Part shown: piece by piece, positions 29,076 through 37,316 of the stretch
Numbering within the stretch: position 1 is the stretch's first letter
How the letters are laid out: each line of letters begins with the position of its first letter
Origin: Mycobacterium sp. shizuoka-1
Lineage (GTDB): Bacteria; Actinomycetota; Actinomycetes; Mycobacteriales; Mycobacteriaceae
DNA length: 64,000 nt
NCBI RefSeq assembly: GCF_002723835.1
Contig: NZ_BEWG01000001.1
Coordinates: 1 to 64,000 of the forward strand
Direction: 5' to 3'
The notes under the pieces: generated by a model
Told to the model about the DNA's origin: nothing
The model's input: only the letters and a program-made list of their open reading frames with translations
Database searches by the model: none
Program-made: the position numbers and the translations under genes

Positions 29076-30244
29076 CGGCCGGCCCGGACCAGCACACCCG
29101 CCGGCTGCGGGAAACGCAGGCCCACCTCGGTGCCCACCGGGTAGCCGGTGTGGCCGGGCGCATCGACCTCGATCAGCCGATCGGCCAATCCGTTGACCGA
29201 CAACACCACGCGGGTTGTCGCGCCGCGCCAGACCGAGGCGTTGACATTGGCGCGCAGGGCTTCCGGATGTCCCAGTCCCACGATCTGCAGCGCGTGGGGC
29301 CGAATGCACACCAGCGCCTGGGAGCCGGGCGCCCACTCGACCTTGCCGACGGTCGGCTGCGGCGCCTCGGCGCTGACGGTCTTGTGCGCGATGGTGACCA
29401 ACGCCGACGTTCCGATGACGCGGCCGATGGTGCACGGAATCAGGTTGGCGCCGCCGAGGAACGCCGCGGTGAAACTCGTCGGCGGTCGTTTCCACAGGTT
29501 CTCGGCGGTGTCGACGTCCATGAGCCGGGCATCGTTCATCACCACGATGCGGTCGGCCAAGGCCAGCGCCTCAGTCTGGTCGTGAGTGACATAGAGCATG
29601 GCAGTCTCGGGCAACGCCTTCTTGAGCTGCTGCAGTTCGGCCAGCATCGACTGTCGCAACTGAGCGTCGAGCGCAGCCAACGGCTCGTCGAGCAGCAGTA
29701 CCCTGGGCCGGATCGCCAATGCCCTCGCGATGGCCACCCGCTGCTGTTGTCCGCCGGAAAGCTCGCGCGGCAACCGTTTTCCGAATGCCGACATACCGAC
29801 CATGTCGAGTGCCTCGGCGACTCGTTGACCGATCTCGCCGCGCGCGACCCGGTGAGCCTTCAGCCCGAAAGCCACGTTCTCCGCGACCCGCATATGCGGG
29901 AACAACGCGTAGGACTGCAGCACCACGCCGATGCCCCGTTTGGCGGGTGGCAGGTCGGTCACGTCGCGTCCGGCGAGCCGAACGCTGCCCGAGGTCGGTC
30001 GGACGAATCCCGCCAGCGCATTGAGCGCGGTCGATTTACCCGATCCGCTGGGACCGAGCAGCGCAACTGTCTCGCCCGCGGACACCTTGAGGTTGAAGTC
30101 GATCAAGGCGTCGGTCGTCTTCCGGCCGCGCCCGTATGCCACCCGGACCCGATCGAAGGTGATCGCCGGAATGGCATCGGGCAGTGTCGACGTCGGCTGC
30201 GCGGCCGGAATGGTCGAGGGGGAGCTGACGCCGATTTCGGTCAC
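29072..30244 (-). CDS. phnT: 2-aminoethylphosphonate ABC transporter ATP-binding protein PhnT
   Basis: About 390 residues. The ABC ATPase domain has Walker A GPSGSGKST, the Q-loop in VLQSYALFPHM, the signature LSGGQQQR and Walker B LLLDEPLAALD with the H-loop VTHDQTEA. A C-terminal TOBE-type regulatory domain follows (about 270-390). GTG 30244 (VTEIGVSS) lies 1 nt after the phnS stop; an upstream start at 30280 would overlap phnS. Confidence 0.87.
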   Translation of the reverse strand: MTEIGVSSPSTIPAAQPTSTLPDAIPAITFDRVRVAYGRGRKTTDALIDFNLKVSAGETVALLGPSGSGKSTALNALAGFVRPTSGSVRLAGRDVTDLPPAKRGIGVVLQSYALFPHMRVAENVAFGLKAHRVARGEIGQRVAEALDMVGMSAFGKRLPRELSGGQQQRVAIARALAIRPRVLLLDEPLAALDAQLRQSMLAELQQLKKALPETAMLYVTHDQTEALALADRIVVMNDARLMDVDTAENLWKRPPTSFTAAFLGGANLIPCTIGRVIGTSALVTIAHKTVSAEAPQPTVGKVEWAPGSQALVCIRPHALQIVGLGHPEALRANVNASVWRGATTRVVLSVNGLADRLIEVDAPGHTGYPVGTEVGLRFPQPAGVLVRAGR

Positions 30245-30245
30245 G

Positions 30246-31292
30246 TCAGCTCCCGGTGGCCTTCTGATAGGCCGCCACATCGGCGTCGAGGTCGGCGAGC
30301 ACCGCGTTCCAGTCCGGCGTCCAGACCTTGACCCCGTTCAGCAGACCGGTGGGCGTGTTGGGGCCCGAGGACTCGGCAGAGGCCTGGGCGATCGCGTCTT
30401 TGACGGGGATGCCCAACGCGTCGGTGGCAACGGTCTTCTGGACGTCATCGGAGAGCAGGAACGACAGCAACTTCTTGGCGGCGTCGGCGTGCGGTGCACC
30501 CTTGGTGACGCCCGCGACGTACGGCAGTGCCACCGTGGTCCGGGTGTGGTCGGCCATCTCCGGGAAGAAGATCACGAACGTCGAACCGTCGTCCTTGATC
30601 GAGCCCAGGTTCATCTGCACGTCGCCGTTGGCGACCAGCAGTTCGCCGTTGCTCACCTTGGGTTGCAGCTTTCCGGTGGACGACGACGGGCCGACATTGT
30701 TGGCCTGCAACTTGCCCAGATAGTCCAGCGCCCCCGGCTTGCCCATCAGATGCTGCAGCAGCACGAGCACCGCTGTGCCGTCGCCGGCCTGCCCTGGCGT
30801 CGAGTACTGCAGCTTGCCCTTGAACTCGGGGCGCAACAGATCGTCCCAGCTGGCCGGGGCGGGGTTGGCACCCGGATTGGCGATGAAGCTGAGCGCATTG
30901 TTGACGATGGCGACGTAGTCGCCACCGGGGCCGACGAGGTCGGCGGAGATACCGGTGGTGTCCGCACCGCTGGGTTGCAGCAGGCCGGACGTGTCGGCTT
31001 TCTGGATGAACGGGGGCAACGTCACCAAGAGGTCGGCCTGCGGGTTGGACTGTTCCTTCTCCACCCGCGACACGACCTCACCGGACCCCGCCTCGACCAC
31101 GTTGACATTGATGCCGGTGCCCTTGGTGAAGGCCGCGAATTGGCTCTTGTACCAGGTGCCAAGGCCGTCGGCGGAGTACACGGTCACCGTCGTGCCGCCA
31201 CCGGATCCCGAAGTGCCGGTGCCACCACAGGCGCTCAGCAACACCGCCACGGCGGCCGCACCGGCCAGCCTGGTCCACGTACGAACGTTCAT
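30246..31292 (-). CDS. phnS: Phosphonate-binding lipoprotein PhnS
   Basis: About 348 residues. A lipoprotein signal peptide with lipobox LLSAC (Cys22) is followed by a periplasmic-binding-protein type 2 fold of the iron/phosphonate (Fbp/PhnS) kind: TVYSADGLGTWYKSQF, ADLLVTLPPFIQK, and FLLSDDVQKTVATDALGIPV near the C-terminus. It captures the substrate, likely 2-aminoethylphosphonate, outside the membrane. It is preceded by a GAGAGG ribosome site and the hydrolase gene. Confidence 0.86.
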   Translation of the reverse strand: MNVRTWTRLAGAAAVAVLLSACGGTGTSGSGGGTTVTVYSADGLGTWYKSQFAAFTKGTGINVNVVEAGSGEVVSRVEKEQSNPQADLLVTLPPFIQKADTSGLLQPSGADTTGISADLVGPGGDYVAIVNNALSFIANPGANPAPASWDDLLRPEFKGKLQYSTPGQAGDGTAVLVLLQHLMGKPGALDYLGKLQANNVGPSSSTGKLQPKVSNGELLVANGDVQMNLGSIKDDGSTFVIFFPEMADHTRTTVALPYVAGVTKGAPHADAAKKLLSFLLSDDVQKTVATDALGIPVKDAIAQASAESSGPNTPTGLLNGVKVWTPDWNAVLADLDADVAAYQKATGS

Positions 31293-31307
31293 GAGTACCT
31301 CTCGTTT

Positions 31308-31994
31308 TCAGCGGAATTGCAGGACAAGGTCGGCGAACTCGGTGACCGATGACACGACGTGAGTGGCGCCCGCGTCGCGGAGTTGTTGGGCGTTGTGGGC
31401 ACCGGTCAAGGTGCCCGCGGCGATGGTGCAGCCGGCTCGCAGCGCACTGTCGACATCACTGCTGGTGTCGCCCAGGGCGGCGACATTCGCGACGCTGTCG
31501 ATCTGCAGGCGCATCACCGCGCTCAAGATCAGGTCGGGGTACGGCCGGCCGCGCACGCCGTCGGCCGGGGCCAGCGTCAGATCGGCCAGCGACTGCCAGC
31601 CCAGCGCGGCCAGCAGCTTCTCCTGCGTCGTCGCGCTGAAGCCGGTGGTCAGCGCGACCTTGACCCCGGCTCCACGCAGAGTGGTGATGGCTTCCGCCGC
31701 ACCGGGTATCGGGCGGGCCCTGCCGTTGTCGATCAGTTCGTCGTAGGCCGCTTCGAAGGCCTGGTTGGCCTGCTGGGCCAACCCCTCCTGTCCGAACAGG
31801 GCCCGGAATACCGAGATCTTCGACTGCCCCATGGTGTCGATCACGTAGCGGCGGGCGTGTTCACGCTCGGCGCCGCTGGGCGCGAGACCTGCCGCGGTGG
31901 CCGCCGCCTCGAATGCCTCGATCACCAAGCCGTCGTCGGCCACGCTGGTGCCCGCCATGTCGATGACCGCAAGGTCAATAGTGTTGTCCGCCAT
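31308..31994 (-). CDS. Phosphonatase-like HAD hydrolase (PhnX-related)
   Basis: About 228 residues. HAD-fold with the phosphonatase-type nucleophile motif DMAGT (Asp12), TTGFSAT, GRPYPDLI and the metal motif GDTSSDVDSAL. MGQSKISVFRAL places Lys59 where phosphonoacetaldehyde hydrolase has its Schiff-base lysine (MGLLKIDHVRAL in the Bacillus enzyme, from memory), so C-P cleavage of phosphonoacetaldehyde to acetaldehyde and phosphate is plausible. It is shorter than classical PhnX (about 265). It lies between the FAD oxidoreductase and phnS in one operon. Confidence 0.85.
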   Translation of the reverse strand: MADNTIDLAVIDMAGTSVADDGLVIEAFEAAATAAGLAPSGAEREHARRYVIDTMGQSKISVFRALFGQEGLAQQANQAFEAAYDELIDNGRARPIPGAAEAITTLRGAGVKVALTTGFSATTQEKLLAALGWQSLADLTLAPADGVRGRPYPDLILSAVMRLQIDSVANVAALGDTSSDVDSALRAGCTIAAGTLTGAHNAQQLRDAGATHVVSSVTEFADLVLQFR

Positions 31995-32014
31995 CCTCTT
32001 CCTTCGTTTACCGG

Positions 32015-33130
32015 TCAGATCCCGATCAGTTCTGCGGTCTGCTCGGCGATGGCCGGTGCGAGCGTCATTCCACGCCCGCCGGGTCCGGTGATCACCCAGA
32101 TGCCGTCACCGACCGCACGTCGGCACACCAGTTCGCCGGGGTCGGTGCACTGGCTGTACACGCCCGCCCAACGCTGCCGGACGGGTGGCAGCGGTCGGCC
32201 GAGCAGATCTTCGACCAGCGCGGCCAGGTAGGCATAGGGGGCCTCATGCACGTCGAAGGCGAACGGTTCGGCGTATTCGTGGGTGTCGCCGATGGTGAGT
32301 CCGCCGTGCAGGCGCTGCACGCACAGCAGCTGCATCCTGTTCGTGGCCGCAACCTGCTCTTGCGGCTCGTTGTCGCGCAGGTCCTCCAGTGCGGATCCGG
32401 CGTAGGCCGGGTAGTACCGGAAGCTGTCGCCGTCGGCGATCGCGGTGGTGAGTGCTTCACCGAGGGGTTCGGTCTGCATCATCTGCAGCCGGACCCGCCG
32501 GACCGGAAGCTCACCGGCGAGTTCGCGCGTGAGCCCGCCATGGCCGGCCCCGGGACACAGAAGCACCAGATCACCCTCGTGTCGGCCGCCCCGGTCGTCG
32601 CGAACCAACCCGCGATCGACGAAGCGGGCCTCGGTGCCCGCCAGGAAGGTATAGCGTTCCGTGCCGTCCAGGTGGGCGCGGATGGCCGGCAGGGCCTGGC
32701 GAGATTCCACCGCGGCGTCGCCTGAACAGTGCAGTCCGGCAAGAAATGTCCCGCGCAACGCGGGGTTGAGCGCGCGCACGTCGGCCGGCTCCAGCAGGCT
32801 GAATCCACGGCGGGCGGCGTCCGGACGACCGAGCACGTCCTCGGCGACGGCGAGCTCGCGCGGGGAGCGCAGGAGAGTGAGCGATCCGGTGGGGCGGAAG
32901 CCGACCCCGGGGACCCGGCCGCCGATCTTTTCCCACAGCTCCCGAGCCCGAAGGGCGGCCTCGAGTTCGTGATCCGCGCGCCCGGACACCCACACCAGGC
33001 CGAAGTTGCGCACGGTGGCGCCACGCGCCTCGACTTCACGTTCGAGGTGGACGACGGTGTGGCCGCGCTCGACGGCCTCCCAGGCGTGCGCGGTGCCCAG
33101 CACGCCGCCGCCGATGATGATGACCCGCAT
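32015..33130 (-). CDS. FAD-dependent oxidoreductase of phosphonate loci (TIGR03364 type)
   Basis: About 371 residues. The D-amino-acid-oxidase fold starts with the dinucleotide motif IIIGGGVLGTAHAWEAVERG and ends with VITGPGGRGMTLAPAIAE. This subfamily is found almost only beside phosphonate genes and includes oxidases acting on aminoethylphosphonate or its N-methyl derivatives (family knowledge, exact reaction not shown here). It could supply phosphonoacetaldehyde to the adjacent hydrolase, since no PhnW transaminase is present. It is the first gene of the minus-strand operon. Confidence 0.83.
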   Translation of the reverse strand: MRVIIIGGGVLGTAHAWEAVERGHTVVHLEREVEARGATVRNFGLVWVSGRADHELEAALRARELWEKIGGRVPGVGFRPTGSLTLLRSPRELAVAEDVLGRPDAARRGFSLLEPADVRALNPALRGTFLAGLHCSGDAAVESRQALPAIRAHLDGTERYTFLAGTEARFVDRGLVRDDRGGRHEGDLVLLCPGAGHGGLTRELAGELPVRRVRLQMMQTEPLGEALTTAIADGDSFRYYPAYAGSALEDLRDNEPQEQVAATNRMQLLCVQRLHGGLTIGDTHEYAEPFAFDVHEAPYAYLAALVEDLLGRPLPPVRQRWAGVYSQCTDPGELVCRRAVGDGIWVITGPGGRGMTLAPAIAEQTAELIGI

Positions 33131-33194
33131 GCCTCGAGGCTGTACAACGCGAGCGTCGGTGGCCCCACGGTGCGGTTCTGCCCGCCTGAACAGG

Positions 33195-33200
33195 AGATTA
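33195..33200 (-). promoter_or_regulatory. -10 hexamer TAATCT of the phosphonate operon
   Basis: Minus-strand TAATCT fits TANNNT; the operator at 33204-33219 lies immediately upstream where the -35/-10 spacer would be. The leader before ATG 33130 would be about 58 nt. Confidence 0.4.
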
Positions 33201-33203
33201 ACG

Positions 33204-33219
33204 ATTGGTATAGACCAAT
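33204..33219. promoter_or_regulatory. GntR/HutC-type operator ATTGGTATAGACCAAT
   Basis: Perfect 6-bp arms (ATTGGT/ACCAAT) around ATAG. The core GTATAGAC fits the HutC-subfamily consensus GTMTAKAC. It lies between two divergent phosphonate transcription units, one of which encodes a GntR/UTRA regulator, and overlaps promoter elements of both. Confidence 0.75.
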
Positions 33220-33232
33220 TTGGGGGTACGCT
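33205..33232 (+). promoter_or_regulatory. Leaderless promoter TTGGTA-16-TACGCT of the HD/gntR unit
   Basis: TTGGTA (33205-33210) and TACGCT (33227-33232) are 16 bp apart. TACGCT ends 6 nt before GTG 33239, so the message should start on the codon. The -35 box lies inside the GntR operator. Confidence 0.55.
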
Positions 33233-33238
33233 GTCGCC

Positions 33239-33772
33239 GTGTCTGACAACCAATCCGTGGTGCTGGGGGAAACCGCCGCCCTGCTGTGCTCCCTGCGGGG
33301 GGTGTGGGACGAGGACGCTGTCGACGATCTCGACCACGCACTGCAGACCGCCGCCCGCGCCCTCGACGACAGCGCAGACGACGAACTGGTACTGGCCGCC
33401 GCACTGCACGACCTGGCCCACAGCCCGCTGTGCGATTCGGTCAACCGCGACCGGCACGAGGTGGCCGCGCGGGAATGGCTGACGCCGCGATACGGCGCGC
33501 GGGTGGGCTGGCTTGCCGGAGCGCACGTCGCCGCCAAGCGTCACCTGGCGGCCACCGAAACCGGCTACGCCGAGGGACTCTCGCCGACATCGGTGCTCTC
33601 GCTTCGGGCCCAGGGCGGCGCGGGTGTCGATACCGAAATGGCTTGTCACCCATGGTGGTCCGACGCACTACGGCTGCGGCGTTACGACGACGCCGCCAAG
33701 GTGCCGGGCGCCGCCGCGCTGAGCATCGAAGACGTGCTGGCCGTCGCCGAGCGTGTGCTGAGCCGCCGGTGA
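33239..33772 (+). CDS. HD-domain oxygenase-like protein, PhnZ type
   Basis: About 177 residues from GTG 33239. The HD-domain ligand set is intact: His33 (LDHALQTA), His57-Asp58 and His61 (ALHDLAH), His73 (RHEVA), His96 (GAHVAAKRHL) and the RRYDDAAKVPG aspartates at 150-151. This matches the phosphonate-associated HD family whose characterised member PhnZ is a di-iron oxygenase that splits 2-amino-1-hydroxyethylphosphonate into glycine and phosphate. The usual partner PhnY is absent from the window. Coupled to gntR by GTGA. Confidence 0.82.
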   Translation: MSDNQSVVLGETAALLCSLRGVWDEDAVDDLDHALQTAARALDDSADDELVLAAALHDLAHSPLCDSVNRDRHEVAAREWLTPRYGARVGWLAGAHVAAKRHLAATETGYAEGLSPTSVLSLRAQGGAGVDTEMACHPWWSDALRLRRYDDAAKVPGAAALSIEDVLAVAERVLSRR

Positions 33773-34461
33773 GCAAGGTCGCCGTGGTTCGCAGCGGGCT
33801 CGATGAGCTCTTGGCGCGCCTGGCGGAAGGGGATCCGGTGCCCGCTGAGCGCGACCTGGCCGTGCGCTTCGGTGTCGCCCGGGACACGGTGCGGCAGGCG
33901 CTGCACGAACTCTTGCTCGAAGGCCGTGTCCAGCGCCGCGGGCGCGGCACCGTGGTCGCCAAACCTAAATTGACACAACCGCTTTCGTTGCGGTCCTATA
34001 CCGAGGGCGCAGAGCGGATGGGCCGCAAGCCCGGCCGCATCCTGGTGACCTGGGAGGACATCGAAGCCAGCGGGGACCTCTCGACCGCACTCGACGTCGA
34101 ACCGGGGCAGCCGGTGATGCATCTGGAGCGCGTGCTGTTGGCCGACGACGAGCGCATCGGGCTGGAGAGCACCTACTTGGCGGCGTCCCGATTCGCCGGC
34201 CTCTACGACACGTTCGACCCCGAAACCTCGCTGTACGCCGCGATCCGGGCGACGGGCGTGCAGTTTCACTCGGCGGACGAAGTGATCGAGACGATCCTGC
34301 CCACCCCCCGCGAGGCCGGCCTGCTGCTGACCACGACCGCCATGCCGATGCTGCATCTGCGTCGGCGATCGCTGGATGCGCAGGGCTCGCCGATCGAAAT
34401 GGTGCGCGCGTTGTATCGCGGCGACCGGGTGGCATTCCAGACGACGCTGCGCGACGAGTAG
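33769..34461 (+). CDS. GntR-family regulator with UTRA domain
   Basis: About 230 residues. The N-terminal winged helix reads PVPAERDLAVRFGVARDTVR followed by QALHELLLEGRVQRRGRGTV; the C-terminal UTRA effector domain starts near 75 and includes VMHLERVLLADDERIGLEST. It probably senses a phosphonate or pathway intermediate and binds the palindrome at 33204-33219, controlling both its own unit and the divergent operon. GTG 33769 overlaps the HD gene stop (GTGA). Confidence 0.86.
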   Translation: MSKVAVVRSGLDELLARLAEGDPVPAERDLAVRFGVARDTVRQALHELLLEGRVQRRGRGTVVAKPKLTQPLSLRSYTEGAERMGRKPGRILVTWEDIEASGDLSTALDVEPGQPVMHLERVLLADDERIGLESTYLAASRFAGLYDTFDPETSLYAAIRATGVQFHSADEVIETILPTPREAGLLLTTTAMPMLHLRRRSLDAQGSPIEMVRALYRGDRVAFQTTLRDE

Positions 34462-34462
34462 C

Positions 34463-35875
34463 TCAGCCGCCCAGCAGCGACTCGATGCCACTGCGGGCGA
34501 AGTAGAGCACGAACCCCGCGGCGACGACCCACAGCAGCGGACTGATCTCGCGCGCCTTACCGGCCGCGGACCGAACGACGACCCAGGTCACGAACCCGAC
34601 CCCGATGCCGTTGGCGATCGAATAGCTGAACGGCATCACCGCGACGGTCAACACGACGGGCAGGGCCACCGAGAATTCCGAGACGTCGATATGGCGCAGC
34701 TGGGAGAACATCATCGTCCCCACGATCACCAGTGCGGCCGCGGCGACCTCGGTGGGCACGATCTGCGCCAGCGGCCCGACGAACATCGCCGCGAGGAACA
34801 GCGTGCCGGTGACGACATTGGCCAGCCCGGTGCGGGCGCCTTCTTCGATTCCGGCGCCGGATTCGATGAACACGGTGTTCGACGACGCCGAGGTGGCACC
34901 ACCGACCACCGCGCCGGCCCCCTCCACGATCAGCGCGGAACGCAGGCGCGGAAATTTTCCGTTGTCGTCGGCCACGCCGGCTTCGCGCGACAGCCCGGTG
35001 AACGTCCCCATGGCGTCGAAGAAGTTGGCGAACACCAAGGTGAACACCAGCATCGTGGCGGCCAGGATCCCGATGCGCCCGAAGCTGTCGAAGCTGACGG
35101 CGCCGACCAGGGACAGGTCCGGCATCGCGAAGGGCGATCCCGACAGCGTCGGCACCGACAGCGTCCAGCCGCCCGGCTTCTGCGTCGCGGAGCCCAGATG
35201 CCAGATCGCCTCGACCACGACGGCGACCACGGTGCCGGCCACCAGCCCGAGCAGGATGCCGCCACGGACTCGGCGCACGACGAGGATGCCGGTGAGCAGC
35301 AGGGTGAAGACGAACACCACAGTCGGCACCGTGCTGATCGAGCCGTGGCCGCCGCCGCCCAAACCAACTGGGGGAGAAGGCAAACCGGTGGAGGAGATGA
35401 ATCCGGCGTCGACCAGTCCGATGAACATGATGAACAAGCCGATGCCGGCGGTGATCGCCAGCTTGAGTTGCATCGGCACCGCATCGAAGACCAGCCTGCG
35501 CAGCCCGGTCACCGCCAGCGCGACGATGATGAGACCGTTGATCACCACCAGGCCCATCGCCTCGGGCCAGCTGACGGTGCCGACCACGGTGGTGGCCAGG
35601 AACGAGTTGATACCCAGCCCGGCGGCGAACGCGAAGGGAAGCCGGGCGAACACGCCGAACAGGATGGTCATCACCCCGGCGGCCAACGATGTGGTCGCCG
35701 AGACCTGCGCAAACCCGAGCTTGTTGCCCGCCACGTCGGCGGCGCCGGACAGGATGATCGGGTTCAGCACGACGATGTAGGCCATCGCGATGAACGTGAC
35801 CAGTCCGCCGCGCAGCTCGGCGCCGATGGTCGAGCCGCGGGCGGTGATCTCGAAGAAGCGATCGAGGCGATTCAC
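34463..35875 (-). CDS. NCS2-family purine permease (AzgA type)
   Basis: About 470 residues with at least twelve hydrophobic segments. AzgA-type signatures are VTFIAMAYIVVLNPIILS near the N-terminus, AAGLGINSFLA, and the central ANFFDAMGTFTGLSREAG followed by TSASSNTVFIESGAGIEEGA. It imports adenine, guanine or hypoxanthine with protons in this family. GTG 35875 has TAGGGT 7 nt upstream. No purine riboswitch or purine-salvage gene is adjacent. Its stop is 2 bp from the convergent gntR stop. Confidence 0.88.
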   Translation of the reverse strand: MNRLDRFFEITARGSTIGAELRGGLVTFIAMAYIVVLNPIILSGAADVAGNKLGFAQVSATTSLAAGVMTILFGVFARLPFAFAAGLGINSFLATTVVGTVSWPEAMGLVVINGLIIVALAVTGLRRLVFDAVPMQLKLAITAGIGLFIMFIGLVDAGFISSTGLPSPPVGLGGGGHGSISTVPTVVFVFTLLLTGILVVRRVRGGILLGLVAGTVVAVVVEAIWHLGSATQKPGGWTLSVPTLSGSPFAMPDLSLVGAVSFDSFGRIGILAATMLVFTLVFANFFDAMGTFTGLSREAGVADDNGKFPRLRSALIVEGAGAVVGGATSASSNTVFIESGAGIEEGARTGLANVVTGTLFLAAMFVGPLAQIVPTEVAAAALVIVGTMMFSQLRHIDVSEFSVALPVVLTVAVMPFSYSIANGIGVGFVTWVVVRSAAGKAREISPLLWVVAAGFVLYFARSGIESLLGG

Positions 35876-35882
35876 GCTTGGA

Positions 35883-35888
35883 ACCCTA
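35883..35888 (-). promoter_or_regulatory. -10 hexamer TAGGGT, leaderless promoter of the NCS2 permease
   Basis: Minus-strand TAGGGT ends 7 nt before GTG 35875; no Shine-Dalgarno sequence is present between. Confidence 0.5.
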
Positions 35889-35894
35889 GGTGGG

Positions 35895-36389
35895 TCAGGC
35901 GGACGACGGGACGGCGGTCAGCGGGATCGCGACGGTGCCCTGGCAGGGACCACTGTCGATGGTGGTCTGGAAGGTGCCGGACAGCGAGCCGTCCGGCTGC
36001 GGGGTGTAGGTGGTCACCGAATTCGCCGGGTCATAGGTGATCGTGCCGTCCGGCAGGGTGCAATCCCAGCGCCAGCTGTTCGACCGCATCCAGGTCGACC
36101 CCGTCCAGGTGAACGTCGTGGTCTGCGCGGCATTGTCCTTGGGTGTGGGCCCGTCGAGTACCGAGGCGATGCAGCTCCCCGACGAGCAGTCGGTGTTGAT
36201 CTTGTAGGACGCGGTATAGGGCGTCTCCTGCTGCGTGGCCGCGATCGACGTGCCGGACTTCTGGTCGGTGTGGAAGGTGATCTTGTACCAGCCACCCCAG
36301 AATGCTTCGTCCGCGCCGGCCGCCGGGGCCAGCACCAGCGCGCCGCTCAGCGCCAGGACCAGGCCGCCGAAGCGTGTGGTATCAGCCAA
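35895..36389 (-). CDS. Secreted hypothetical protein
   Basis: About 164 residues from TTG 36389, which overlaps the upstream stop; an ATG at 36422 would overlap the upstream gene by 41 bp. Signal peptide FGGLVLALSGALVLAPAAGA, then a beta-rich domain with WGGWYKITFHTDQKSGTS, four cysteines (DCSSGSC, WDCTLPDG) plus one near the end (GPCQGTV), and tryptophan-rich TGSTWMRSNSWRWDC. It resembles small mycobacterial secreted proteins of unknown function. Cotranscribed with the preceding gene. Confidence 0.7.
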   Translation of the reverse strand: MADTTRFGGLVLALSGALVLAPAAGADEAFWGGWYKITFHTDQKSGTSIAATQQETPYTASYKINTDCSSGSCIASVLDGPTPKDNAAQTTTFTWTGSTWMRSNSWRWDCTLPDGTITYDPANSVTTYTPQPDGSLSGTFQTTIDSGPCQGTVAIPLTAVPSSA

Positions 36390-37050
36390 AGTAACTCTCG
36401 CCGCCGGTGGGATAGCCGCCACCGTCGGTGGCGATATGCACGTGAGTGTAGTGGTTGGCGTCGTCGGAGCCGAGGTTGCTCATCAGAAAGGGCTTGCCGC
36501 CCTTGTCGTACAGAATGCGCCGCCAGATCACATGATTCAGGGACAGCCGGTCGGCGTTGGCCAGGGCGAAAGCCGCGATGCGGTCACCGAGCTCCTTGCC
36601 TTGCGGGGTTTGGTAATTCGGGATCATCACGTCGATGGCCAATCCCATCGGATGCCACTTCAACGCGTCGGCCCGAACCCCGCCGATGTTGTGGATCTCG
36701 GGAAAGTAGGCGCTCACGAGGCGCTCGGCCAGGATCGTCTTGACCTGCAGCCCCTTCTCGATACCGACGCCGGCCGGGAGTGCCCGCAACATACTGCGGT
36801 TGACCGCGCTTCGGCTGGCCACCAGCTCGGCCTGGGTCATGACGACGTAGTGCCCGCTGATCCGGGCGGCTGGGAGTTCCACCGCGCTTGCGGCGACGAG
36901 TTCGGCGCAGCACTTGGGCCCGCCCGGGGCCAGCTTGCTGGGCGCTCCGCCGGTGCTGGCGGTGAGAATGCCGGCCACCGGGAGTGCGGCTAGCGCGACC
37001 ACGGCGACCGACCAACGGCGCCGTGGCTTGGCTAACCGATGTCTGCCCAC
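36382..37050 (-). CDS. Membrane-anchored M15/VanY-like candidate peptidase
   Basis: About 222 residues. An N-terminal anchor (WSVAVVALAALPVAGIL) is followed by a domain with KWHPMGLAIDVMIP (His133, Asp140) and HYTHVHIATDGG (His200, 203, 205). The H-x6-D and HxH arrangement resembles the zinc ligands of M15/VanY-like peptidases and the ARB_07466-type domain of mycobacterial envelope proteins; activity is unproven. GTG 37050 is chosen because TTCAAA-17-TAGAGT places a leaderless start there; GTG 37089 would overlap the promoter. Confidence 0.72.
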   Translation of the reverse strand: MGRHRLAKPRRRWSVAVVALAALPVAGILTASTGGAPSKLAPGGPKCCAELVAASAVELPAARISGHYVVMTQAELVASRSAVNRSMLRALPAGVGIEKGLQVKTILAERLVSAYFPEIHNIGGVRADALKWHPMGLAIDVMIPNYQTPQGKELGDRIAAFALANADRLSLNHVIWRRILYDKGGKPFLMSNLGSDDANHYTHVHIATDGGGYPTGGESYFG

Positions 37051-37057
37051 GGGCGGC

Positions 37058-37086
37058 ACTCTACCTGGACAATTCCGGCGTTTGAA
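37058..37086 (-). promoter_or_regulatory. Leaderless promoter TTCAAA-17-TAGAGT
   Basis: Minus-strand TTCAAA (37081-37086) is 17 bp from TAGAGT (37058-37063), which ends 7 nt before GTG 37050. Confidence 0.55.
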
Positions 37087-37316
37087 CACCGTTCGCTATC
37101 TTCCGTCCAGCGCCCGACGGGGTGCAATGTGCGCTGTCGACGTCCCGTGAGGTTGCTGCCGAGTCGCGCCCCTGACCCGCTGTACAGCCTCGCATCGGGC
37201 CAAAAATCGGCGGCTGAACAGCGTATTCATCTGCTGTTCACCAAACCGAATCCGGACCGATACCGTCGTTGTTTCAGTTCGCTCTCCGGGCGGCAGCGAA
37301 CGAATACGGCGTCCGG

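Noticed and set aside
27085..29163. 692-codon minus-strand frame across the permease genes and the methyltransferase end
   Set aside because: Out of frame with phnU/phnV, both of which have clear permease signatures; crosses a convergent gene end.
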